A DNA stretch of 64,000 bases, taken from positions 2,232,001-2,296,000 of the forward strand of contig NC_051099.1 in assembly GCF_901709675.1 (NCBI RefSeq). The letters are read 5' to 3'. A model generated the notes under the pieces. It saw nothing but the letters and a program-made list of their open reading frames with translations, had not been told where the DNA came from and searched no databases. Both the position numbers and the translations under genes were made by a program. Of this stretch, positions 29,076 to 41,599 are shown piece by piece; within the stretch, counting starts at the first letter, position 1, and each line of letters begins with the position of its first letter. This DNA comes from Syngnathus acus (lineage: Eukaryota > Chordata > Actinopteri > Syngnathiformes > Syngnathidae).

Positions 29076-31399
29076 ATGCGCTGCTCCACCCTGCTTGCCA
29101 TCCTCACAGGGGTGCTACTCTACTTGGTGCTGGGCGCCGTGGTGTTCAGGGCTTTGGAGACGCCGCTAGAAGAAGGCAAGCATAAGAAGCTGCAGGGGAC
29201 ATGTCAAGAATTCCTGATGAACTTTACCTGTGTTGGACCTGATAACCTGCAAGCTTTCATCGAGGTATCATGCCAGATATTCTCACATTCTTTTTGATTG
29301 ATTGGGAACTCACTAAACAACTGTATTAAATTTGATGATGTCATCAATGAATAGCTAATATTTGCGTCACAATTCTGCTTATTGTTGTGGTGGCCATTTT
29401 TGGTTGTGTGTGTTTTTTTTCTTTTTTATCACATACAGTGTAAAAAATGTAACTTAAAATATTACTGAAGTTTGTTTTCTTAAAATTTTAAGTTTACTAA
29501 TTTTAAAATATATATATTTTTTAATTAATTTAAATTATTTTGTTATGACACCAAAATGTATTGCAAATAGTAAGCTGACAATAGCCAGCCACACTCTTTA
29601 AAATATATTTCAAAGTGAATAATGAAGAGGGTAACTATTCCTCCAGTCCAGTATTCTGCCTTTTTTAATTTTTTAGAGCCACTATAGTTCTCATGTATTC
29701 AGGAATGCAAGCATGACCAAAAGAAGTCCGAGTGAGTGTAAGTGGCCGGCCACACCACATTGCTTTGTGACTTTAAGCATTACACTGCACTTTTACATAC
29801 ACACAGGAAAAGCACTGGTTCGTGAAGCAAATTTAAAGCTTCGTGTTCCTATCACGGGATGACATACTGATTTGGAATATCCAGTGTACTAAATTGTTCC
29901 AAATTCCATGGCAGGGGGTGGCAGAGGCCATCAGTGCAGGCGTGGATCCGAGTAGTAACGCCACCTTTGTCAGCCAATGGAATTTAGCCAGTGCCTTTTT
30001 TTTCTCTGGGACAATCGTCACGACTATTGGTGAGTTTCCTCCCCTCCCGCAATCCTGCATGATGACACGATCGTGATTTCTTTTGATTCGACATATCCAG
30101 GTTTTGGAAACATCTCACCCAAGACAGAAGGTGGTCAACTGTTTTGTATTTTCTACGCCTTGGTTGGAATTCCATTCTTTGGCATCCTTCTCGCTGGGGT
30201 CGGAGACCATCTTGGGACCGGGTTGAGGAAAACAGTTGCCAAAATAGAGAAACTCTTCCTGGTCAGAGCAACAAAAAAAAATGGAACTTGTTTGTTGGTT
30301 TTGTTTGATGCACTTTTTCTTACTGACAGAAATGGCGCATCAGTCAAACCATCGTCCGAGTGATTTCTGCCATCTTGTCCATCCTGCTTGGCTGCCTGCT
30401 GTTTGTTGCAGTGCCAATTTTGGTTTTCCAAAGGGTGGAGGGTTGGACCCTGCTGGAATCGGCGTACTTTGTCGTCATCACCTTGACAACGGTGGGATTT
30501 GGGGACTATGTGGCAGGTAAGCCACACTCGGACAAATTGAGTGATTGAAAGAAAATGGTAGCAACAAAATATACACTTTTTGATATAACCTTCTGATACT
30601 CCTCTTGAAGGGGATTCTGGGCTTGAAGGCAGTGACCACTGGTACAAGCCTTTGGTGTGGTTCTGGATCTTGCTGGGTCTTGCCTACTTTGCATCCATTC
30701 TGTCAATGATAGGAAACTGGCTTCGAGTTCTCTCAAAGAAAACCAGAGCTGAGGTTTCAATTCCTCTTTGTTGCTTTTATTATTGGAGTATTGTCTATGA
30801 TTGCTGATTTTATTCTCCTGTCTTAGATGGAGGAACTGCGGGCCCATGCCACTGACTGGACACAAAACATCCAGAATATGGATTTTCGAATCTCGGGCAA
30901 AATTGATGACCCCTTCAGACGGCGCCGGAGAAGGCGGCGCCATCGTGCTCGCCGCCACGGTCAAGGAACTTCAGCTCCCGGGGCTCCTGAGGGAGAAGTT
31001 CAGAATGAGAGTGAAACGGATTCAGAATCTTACTCCTCTTATACATCCTCCAATGAGTCCGAGTCTGGATCTGAATCGGAAAGCACTCAAACCGAGCCTG
31101 TGGACAACGAAAAGCAGGACCCGCTCTTTTCTCAGCCTCTTGACTATTTTGGGGAGAACCTAGCATTCATTGACGAGTCATCTGATGCTCAGAGCGGCAA
31201 TTTACATTTAGATACTCAATTGGATTCAAAATCACCTCATCTTAAACGTGGCCATACACACAAAAGGAGGCGCCACAGGAGGCCTGAGCCACGGAGAAGC
31301 CCCAAAAATGATGGAAACAAACCATCCGGTCTTGACGTGAAGGAGCACAATGGAACCACACAGCCGGTTCCAAGTATACCACTGAAGCCTCAAGTATAA
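29076..31399 (+). CDS. kcnk4: Two-pore-domain K+ channel, TRAAK-like (KCNK4)
   Basis: A background K+ channel subunit of the mechano- and lipid-gated TREK/TRAAK group, forming dimers in the plasma membrane. The exons are 29076-29264, 29915-30029, 30101-30261, 30330-30516, 30611-30753 and 30827-31399, giving 1368 nt and 455 aa. TM1 is at residues 7-27, followed by the extracellular cap helix. The first selectivity filter is TTIGFGN (99-105) and the second [11 protein letters not shown] (208-218). [19 protein letters not shown] is in TM4. [13 protein letters not shown] follows, then eight arginines and an acidic Ser/Glu tract. The C-terminal [16 protein letters not shown] is a TRAAK signature absent from TREK-1/2, which decides KCNK4. 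The ATG at 29076 matches the short TRAAK start ([10 protein letters not shown]). The frame is open upstream to the acceptor at 28987, so a longer N-terminus is possible. The adjacency to esrra matches human 11q13. Confidence 0.92.
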
Positions 31400-32315
31400 A
31401 AACCATGTCGCTAGCACAAGAAAGGTCATAACACAAGTTCTTCACTGGAGGTGGGACATGTTAAGGCAAAAAGGTTTGCATATTTACAGGCACATGAAAA
31501 TGAAGTGTTGCACAAGCTTTGGCCGCATGTTTTGCAGATGCTGCTGTTTACTTTTGCGCGAATGCCTTAATGTTAAAAGTGATGCCTTGGCTTTCTTTGC
31601 TGCTTGAAGAATTGCTGCCCTCTGCTGGGCTGAGAGAGGATCAACAGTTTCTTTCTTGTAATCATTTATTATGTAGCTGTCCAAAACGATGCGAAAAAAA
31701 AATAATAATCAGGAAGGACCAACCAAAAATCACACCATATGTGCTACTATTTTGCTGGTGCTGATCTCAGACATTTGCCTAGCAACTTTCTTGGAGTGCT
31801 GTACGTCCTTCTGGAATCAACCACTGTGTTTTACAATGTTTACTGTGAAAACAAAACATGATGACGTTGCTGATTAATGTCTTCTGTACTGCATGGACTG
31901 GTGGACTGGAACTATTTCTCATGTTCTGTACAGAGATGATCTCAGAGCAGCATTTCTTTTAAATTGTAGATACATTTGGCACGGCATATTATAGAATGTA
32001 AATCTGTCTGGACTCTTCTCTTCTTCTAACTTTACCACATTATGTACTGTATGCTGGTCAGGACAAATTAAGACTAAGCTGCAAGACTGGAATAGCACAC
32101 ATACTGACAAGAACGCGCTTTGGTAGACTCAAAAGACTCGCAACAATGCAGTATCAATCACAATGCTCTTTATTTATCTCTCTCTCTATATATATAAATA
32201 TATGTATATTTTTAAAGGTCATTATAGTCAGTCCCTGCAAAATGAACAAACAATTCCAGAGGAGCTTGGCAAATAGAAGAGATGCTCGAAGCCAAGAATA
32301 AATTGCTCAAATTCA
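31400..32315 (+). other. 3' UTR of kcnk4
   Basis: AT-rich non-coding sequence follows the TAA stop. An AATAAA at about 32297 is the first clear signal. A short (TA)n tract sits near 32188-32210. A CTCF-like site at 31615-31629 lies inside this region. Confidence 0.45.
31615..31629 (-). promoter_or_regulatory. Candidate CTCF binding site
   Basis: On the minus strand this reads CCCAGCAGAGGGCAG, an almost exact match to the vertebrate CTCF core (CCASYAGRKGGC). It is a motif match only. Confidence 0.45.
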
Positions 32316-32625
32316 TACGTGGCGGGGACAAGTGGCACATGGAAGAGAGAACACACGCAGACTAAATATACACAAGAGGTGCATGTGATGATTGTAGACA
32401 GGTGAAACACTTACAGCTTGGAAAAGAGTACAATCGCCATGCCTGGAGGAAACGTGTGAAGTGGAAAAACAATTAAATTATATAAGAAATTAACACAAGT
32501 AGGTGAATTAAATTGACACTCTATTTTGGGAGTGTTTTAAAGGGGTCCTCATTAAGGTATTTTTAATCAATACAACTTAATGTATGTGATCATTCTGAGT
32601 TTGCCCTTCTGGTGTACCCATCTTG

Positions 32626-32640
32626 GCCACTGGGTGGCAG
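32626..32640 (+). promoter_or_regulatory. Weaker candidate CTCF site
   Basis: GCCACTGGGTGGCAG matches the CTCF core except for G in place of the central A. It lies 1 kb from the stronger site at 31615. Confidence 0.25.
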
Positions 32641-33041
32641 TATAATACAGTCATAATGACAAAAGAAGAACAGAACGTCTAATACGCTAAGATGGTGTAA
32701 TGATAATTATTTTTTATTGCGGATAGAGAAGATATGACTTATCCGTCTACATGTGTTGCTCCATCTTTTGTGTTCAAATCTTTGTCTCATCTATTGAGTC
32801 TATGTTAAATAAGAAGTATACAGATAGTGAGCAATCAAGCACCCTGAGCAAATGGGACAGTTTACTGTAGCATGTATAAAGATGACAGGCAGCCTTGTGG
32901 CATGGCGATCAGGAAGTCAGCAGGCTGTGATGATGTGCACTGGCAGTGGGTGACCTTTTACTGGAGGACACACGCGCACGCGCATACGCACTCAGCTGCT
33001 TGAATGCCATGCACACTCCTGCTGCACTCTCCCTGCTGCTG

Positions 33042-33054
33042 CCACCAGAGGGAC
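33042..33054 (+). promoter_or_regulatory. Candidate CTCF binding site
   Basis: CCACCAGAGGGAC matches the CTCF core CCACCAGAGGGCG with two changes at the 3' end. It sits between kcnk4 and esrra on the opposite strand from the 31615 site. Confidence 0.4.
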
Positions 33055-34536
33055 AATACTGACTCGTCTGTACAATTCACTCGTGACCTGCAGAAAATCG
33101 TCTCTTTTATGTGTTTATATGGATCTTACTTGAAGCAAATCCCCATACTGTCAACTTGCCAAGGGAAAATAATGATATTTTAAAATGAACACACGATGAT
33201 CAAATCAAGATTAACTCACAAATATCCATTGTCATTATTGTGAATTGCTCGTGTGAACGCATTCTAATCAGCAGCTAACATTTAATAATTGAACAACACT
33301 GAGCCTTCTCGTCTCGTGTTCTGGTTTACTTGTGTTGCCTCTGTATAGGTTACAAGGACTGCAGCTACCTTAAAACCAACCTCATGCACCTCCCAACCAA
33401 GTAGGACTTTGTATATGCTCATCGAAAAGTGTAGTATGGAGTGTGGTGAGCTCTATTCTCCGGCTGCCTTGCTATTATGAGTCATAGATGCAGTAATGTG
33501 CTTTTCCTGTACAACGGCGTCTTGGTATTTATGTAGTCTATCAGCTGACACCTGTCTAAGGTCAGGACCTGCTTGTAAGAGTAACCCTTGCGGCTCCAGC
33601 TGGCATTCACAGGATGTATAGTTAGTTTCAATACATATTGTATAATGCACTCACTTAAATAGATACGTTTGATGCAAATTTCAAGTAATTCTATAAGGCC
33701 TGGAGCAGGACTGGTTTTGCCGTCTTTATAATGCATACTGCACCAGCACGATGCAGTCCCGCAGAATTGCAGTGTCTGCAGTAGAGACTAGATGACCTTG
33801 CTTCAAGGTCGCAATGACACCGCCGTCAGTTTTTCCTTTCGTGTGCGCGCGTCACGACTATCCTGCACCCGCAGCCCATTTCACGCGTGACCACAACGAG
33901 GCGCACATTTGACGCAACTATAGTAATTCAGGAAGGGGGGGGGGTTAGTTTGTAACACGCTTCGGGTAATACACACATTAATACATCAGTGTCTTGTGTG
34001 CGTTTAAATTGAGATACGATTTTTTATTTTTTATTTTATTAAATGGACAATAATGCCACCAGTAGCAGTTTTCTGCTGACAAAGCTTGTATTTAAATAAT
34101 ACGGTTGAGATACTTGGACCGCAATCTCCGTCTTAAGGGTTATGAATACTCATTTTGATATTTTATTTTTGGCAGACGTATATTTGTCACTGCGGTGTCA
34201 CGGGACCGACTGCATAGTTTCCATAAATGCTCTCTTTGCAGCGGTCCCATGAGTGTGACAATTTGAATGCAAAAAAAAAAAAAAGCGTGCAGTACGTTTA
34301 AAGTGTCACGATCAGGAAGTATGTTGCGTATTGTGTTGGTTAATTAAAAGTTGGGAGAAGTCTGTACACATAAGGAAAAGTAATCTGAAATGACATCGTT
34401 ATTTGAAGAGTATTACTACTTTCTATAAAATCTCCCTGCACTGATTTATTGAGTTGATGACGTACGTACGAACGGACGTAATCGGAAAGCAGACGCAAAT
34501 TGTTCTGTGGGAGGAGCCAAGGCACGGGACAGGGTC

Positions 34537-34583
34537 TGACGTCACTAACCAAATTAGTGAGAGAAAACAGCAACACCGGAAGT
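34537..34583 (+). promoter_or_regulatory. CRE plus ETS promoter-like cluster
   Basis: A perfect palindromic CRE, TGACGTCA (34537-34544), is followed 31 bp later by a consensus ETS site, CCGGAAGT (34576-34583). The surrounding sequence is rich in CpG steps such as ACGTACGTACGAACGG near 34460. CRE and ETS sites close together are typical of TATA-less housekeeping promoters. The strand is assigned because a good splice donor lies 480 bp to the right. Confidence 0.4.
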
Positions 34584-34589
34584 TGGTCT

Positions 34590-37441
34590 TACATGGATCA
34601 AAATAAAAAAGCAGAAGGGTTGTAATTTTAGTTGTATCACTCGCTAGATGTACAATATAAATACATATCCAGATTTCAAGTTTTTGATGTAGACAATGCC
34701 AGTCTGGAGAAACCCCCCCAAAAATTGGGTGACAAGTGTCGACGTGATTTTATTCTGAACTAGACGAAACAGGATGCAGTATTTCCTTATTCTGAACTGG
34801 ACTGTGGAAAGACCGCTTCAGCTGTGGGAGTCGAAGGCGAGGATTTTAATACCACTGTCTGGTACGGCGGAGCTGGCAAAGAAGATCGTGTCGCTGGTCG
34901 CTGTCATCACAAATTCCTCCGTCAAGTCACCGTCAGGTGTGACAAACACGATATTGGCTCAACGGCACCGTCAAAGCGCTGAAACGGACGGTGGACCTGA
35001 TCGTCCCACCGACCTGCCTGCTTGGCTTCAAATAGAAAACGCGATTTCTGTTGTTCCTGGTAAGTGTCAGAATCAACAGCGACAATCCAACTCTATTCTT
35101 GTGCTTAATCATTAGTTATGCATGTATTGTCGTTTTTAATCCACGCTAGCTTCATTTGTATGCACGCTGGGCAGAGTGAAGTTGGCGTGCTCACGTTATT
35201 GGGGGTAGGGGCCACTAGCCGCTGGGGAATTGATCATTTAGTTGTCTTTACGTTTCTAATTTACTGCAGACATCTCTGGTGCCTGTGCACAAAAGCCTCA
35301 CTTGTGACGTCATGAAAGGCCTTAAAGTTTCCAAATCAAGCTCCAAATGACTTTGATAACCTCCATGCAATATTTAAACTGAATGTACTGTACTAGGACA
35401 AAATAGGCAGTCGTTTGATTTCATTAAGATGAATAAGATGCAGTGGGACATATTCTCGCACGCGCTACCCACTTTTTCAACTGAAGTTGAGAATCGTAGC
35501 ATTTTCCGAGTTAATAACTTCCTGTCTCAGCACACTGACCTCTGAATGTAACCAAGCCTGTTGGTCTAGGATTGAGACCACTGATCTGAAGGCATAATCC
35601 ACTTTGGCAATTAACCTTTCACCGGTTCGAGATCAGTAGGCAAGGTCACCCCTGGGTGCCGTTCTTGACGGCTGCACGGCGTAGGCAAACCTCTCCATGA
35701 CTTTTCAATGCACTTTTTTGATGCGTAATCAGATCATCAACACTGGCTAATACCTGACAAGTCAACTCTCTTCCAAACAATGTCTCACCTAAAAGGACAT
35801 GGCGGTAAAGTATGTCGGCGTTAGTGTCAGCATTCTGATTCAGCTGCATATGGGATTTAAATAAATGACAAGACAGTATTTATTTATTTATTTTTCCAAA
35901 TTAATTGACAAAACTATGAGCAAACTCCAACGCTCAACTTCGTATGAGTGAGAGACAAGGTGTTGGCTTTACTGTCTGTCCTTGAAGCATTCCTGTGACT
36001 TTGACCTTTGGAGTGTAACACGCAGCATAAGGGGGGCGGTTTGTTGAGTCTTGGTCATAAATCTGAATATATCCTGCGTGTTGTACATTTTCAGGGATGA
36101 TGTGACATATTTAGTTGATTTGACAGGGACAGTGTACATCAATGAACAGTTCTGGTTATCTGTGGTCACAGATGATCTTTTTTTTGGTTCAAGTTGTTCA
36201 TGGTTATCTGAGAGGCTTGACAGTCTGTACTTATGATTGCGTTTTTATGAAACAGCATTCAATATACAAACCTTGATTTACTTTGCAGGTATCCTCCGGT
36301 AGCAGCTGTCGACAACCCATAGCAAACATCGCGTGCTGTATATAGGCTCCCATTCCAGCAAAGAGGTAAACGCTCTTACATATCTACTGATAGTGACTGT
36401 CATATCTGTCGTAAAGTACTTTTTAGAACTAGGAACTGGATGACTTTGTCATTGTGGGGTTCCTATTGTTGCCATTGTTATGGCTTCCAGCGCTCTTTCC
36501 CCTTTGTTTGTTGGCAAATGATTGGGCAAGGTATGGTTACGGTACCCGTCTACATTGTTTGTGGTCCAAACACTTTCATATTTCCCCTAATATGAAGACC
36601 CGATTTGTGTTGTAATAAGGATGTTATTGCATGAGTTTATATTACATCAATGTTGCATGCAGCCCGTGAAGCAGATAAATCTGAAGTCAGATTTTGCAAT
36701 CTTTTCAAAATTGCATGCCCTACCCTACTATGATCAGGAATTGTGGGAGTTTAGATGAATAACTATTGTGTTATGTTATAATAGGAATCAGCGTCAGAGC
36801 ACATGCCGGGCCGCTCAATAAACACTATTATTTTTTTGTCTCAACAACTAATACACTAAGCTGAGCTGAAATGTGTGCTTGTATGCCATCTTTCCCTTTC
36901 TGCCCACAATACTGCTTCCAGATAAAGCTTCATTTCCGAACAGATCAATGCTTTTGGGGTTAAAATAGCAGTGACTCACTTCTATTCGTTGAAAAATCGT
37001 GACGCTGTTTTGCAGCATTTGAATGTATGATGATGGGAAATGCTTTCATACAGTTATTTTGTTACAATTTCCTCAGGTCTTGACGTTTTAATGACTTTTT
37101 CAATACATCGTGAAATCCAATTTATTCCAAGCTATGCATATTTGCATATGTAAATGAACGACGTGATTTATTTAATAGTTGTGAACTGCGATTTTTTTTA
37201 AAATTGATTTGATCTTTTATATTGGCGTCAAGCTTGTATTCACTTTGGCAGTTTGTTGTCATCGTCTCGGGAAGTGTTTGTTGACCAAACAGCTGTTTGG
37301 CTGGGAGAGCTGGTAGCTAGTAGCTTGGCACATAGCAACATTGGAGCTATTAGCAGGCAGCCGGGCTACTGCTTTTCAATACCTGTACCATACTGGCACG
37401 CAGCCGGGAGACTTAAGTGCTGCACCAGTCTTCCGTATAAG
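34590..37441 (+). ncRNA. Possible spliced 5' non-coding exons (esrra leader or separate transcript)
   Basis: Three segments look like exons. The first, about 34590-35059, ends in CCTG|GTAAGTG. The second, 36289-36365, is flanked by TTTACTTTGCAG and GAG|GTAAAC. The third, 37252-37441, is flanked by CACTTTGGCAG and AAG|GTAAGA. They follow a CRE/ETS cluster and precede the esrra coding exon, whose acceptor is at 39518. The first segment has an open frame of about 95 codons from 34774, but joining it to the second segment stops it after three residues. So it reads better as a leader or lncRNA than as a protein. The starts and connections are guesses. Confidence 0.25.
35996..36010 (-). promoter_or_regulatory. 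DR1 nuclear-receptor element
   Basis: The minus strand reads CAAAGGTCAAAGTCA, a near-perfect direct repeat with one-base spacing of the type bound by PPAR-RXR, HNF4 and COUP-TF. It lies 3.5 kb upstream of the esrra coding start. AAGGTCA half-sites also occur at 33558-33564 and near 35644. Confidence 0.4.
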
Positions 37442-39153
37442 GTAAGACGTAGCCTAGTCTGGGTTAGTGACCAAAATAAATCTCGGGCCAACAGGATGTA
37501 GCGTTGTCACTGGGAATTAACCCTTAGCAACTGTTAGCTGAGGGTAAGCTAACTTGCCCGTTTCAACGCTTCGCTAACGAAGTAGCCAGTGCTAACATGT
37601 TGGGACACATTGGATTGTTCACTTCGACGGTTACTTTGGATCCTAAAATCAAAGATGTTTGTCACTGAGCCAAACCGATGTGTCGTCGGTGCGTACACGA
37701 CGATGCACATGGTAAAGCACTTCCGACATGAACACAATTCCACATTGGTTGTAATTTGGAATAATCAGCCACTGTTAAATGTCTCGGTTTGCAGTGGAGT
37801 GACCTTCACTTCACACGTCTGAGGGAGGGCAAACTCCAACCAAAGTTGCCAGCTGCAATTGCATGAGGTGAAAAAGAAAATGCAAAACATGCACAGTTGA
37901 GTTGTGAATGCTATCTGGATCTTGCATCCACATAAATCCTTGTGATTTCCCTGTGCTGATATGACACACTACCGTCACGACTACGTTTATCATTTTTTTA
38001 TGAATGGCTCGTTTCCACTAGCTTATCACTAAGGCGTTTCTAAAATGGCACATCTTTAAATGCACTCCTGTGACATAACAATTTGTCATTAAGGGGGTGT
38101 CGAATATTACAGCATTAAATTGATCCGAAGTCGTATGTAAATATACTACTACCCGGGATTGGAAGGATTAAGTGAACACTTGTTAAAACATTTCCTGTAT
38201 TGTGCAAGACAACAAGCAAGGTCGTTGAGTTGACAGAGGGCTTCGTACTTATCTGCACAATTTGTATGGTGGTGATATTGTTTTGAAAAGGTCCAATGAA
38301 ATACTTTTAGTTCGACAACATCTCATATTTGTACAAAATGTTTGTCTGTATTTAGCGTTCTGGTCTTTTGATTGGCGTGTTGCCAATGTTACACAAATAG
38401 GAACTCGTCGTCACTTGCCTGCCCTAAAACATTTTTTATTACGTTCTGTACCACGTTAAAGACTTGTACAAGGTGATGTAACTGTACATAATGGTCAGGT
38501 TTTTCTTTCTTTTCTTTTTTTGGCATTTTAAGGATGACTCTCAGACAATAATATCAAAGCAAATTTGTATTGATGTCATTTAAAGATCCACTCATTGGCA
38601 ATATGGTCTATTTAGAGACAATAATTGAGCCACAGATGGAAAATAATGATTATAATATGGGCTAAATTGTCTATTTCTATTGAGAATATTTTTAGCGATA
38701 AAGTTTGTTATGGGAATGTCCTTCTCTGTACAGTATGGATTTTGTGTGCATAAGCACGTTTGCTGTAATCTTCCATCCAAATGCAAAAGAGGTTATGGAC
38801 ACGGCGAGTAGGCAAAGCGTTATTGCTGCAGCACTCTTCCAGCCTTACACATTAGAACATTAGTTATGCGTCTGCAAAGTGAAGAGCGAGCCTGCTTTAC
38901 GAGCAGCGTGACCTTCATCCAGTCACCTTGGCTATTTTAATTTACGGAGATGCCAGTGAGAAAGACTTCACACCGGCCGTACTTAAAAACGTTTTAATAG
39001 GTGCGGAAGGTTTTGGATTGGCTGCGTTCATCCCACGGCTTTAAAAAGATAGCTGATGAAATGGACACAAACATTTGTTTGTATTTTTTACTTGAGTGAC
39101 ATTTCTCAATGAACACCAAGTCATTCTGTAGTGATCGCTATGGTTGCAAGGGA

Positions 39154-39193
39154 GATTAGATCATCCTTTATTAGTCCCACAGTGGGGAAATTT
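39154..39193 (-). repeat. LINE/L2-type 3' tail fragment
   Basis: On the minus strand the sequence reads TTTCCCCACTGTGGGACTAA then TAAAGGATGATCTAAT. That is the common 3' end of fish L2/Rex-type non-LTR elements. Only the tail is present. Family assignment is from memory. Confidence 0.4.
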
Positions 39194-39346
39194 ATAACAG
39201 TTTAATGCGGTGCTTGGATATTATCAAGGTCCTGTCGCCTCAGTTGGGAAACGTTTAACACTTTGACCACAGAGGCTGCTGTCTTTATGATAATGAAAAT
39301 GTCAGGTTAAAGTTAACCTATTGGACTGCAATGCCAGTAACAATGA

Positions 39347-41599
<2,253 letters not shown>

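Noticed and set aside
30153-30964. Minus-strand open frames of about 150-165 codons opposite kcnk4 exons
   Set aside because: They run across real exons and introns of the opposite strand and match nothing.
34774-35115. 113-codon open frame on the plus strand
   Set aside because: No known domain. Two other frames in the same stretch are equally open. Splicing at the good donor at 35060 stops the frame three residues later. Kept only as part of a possible non-coding leader.
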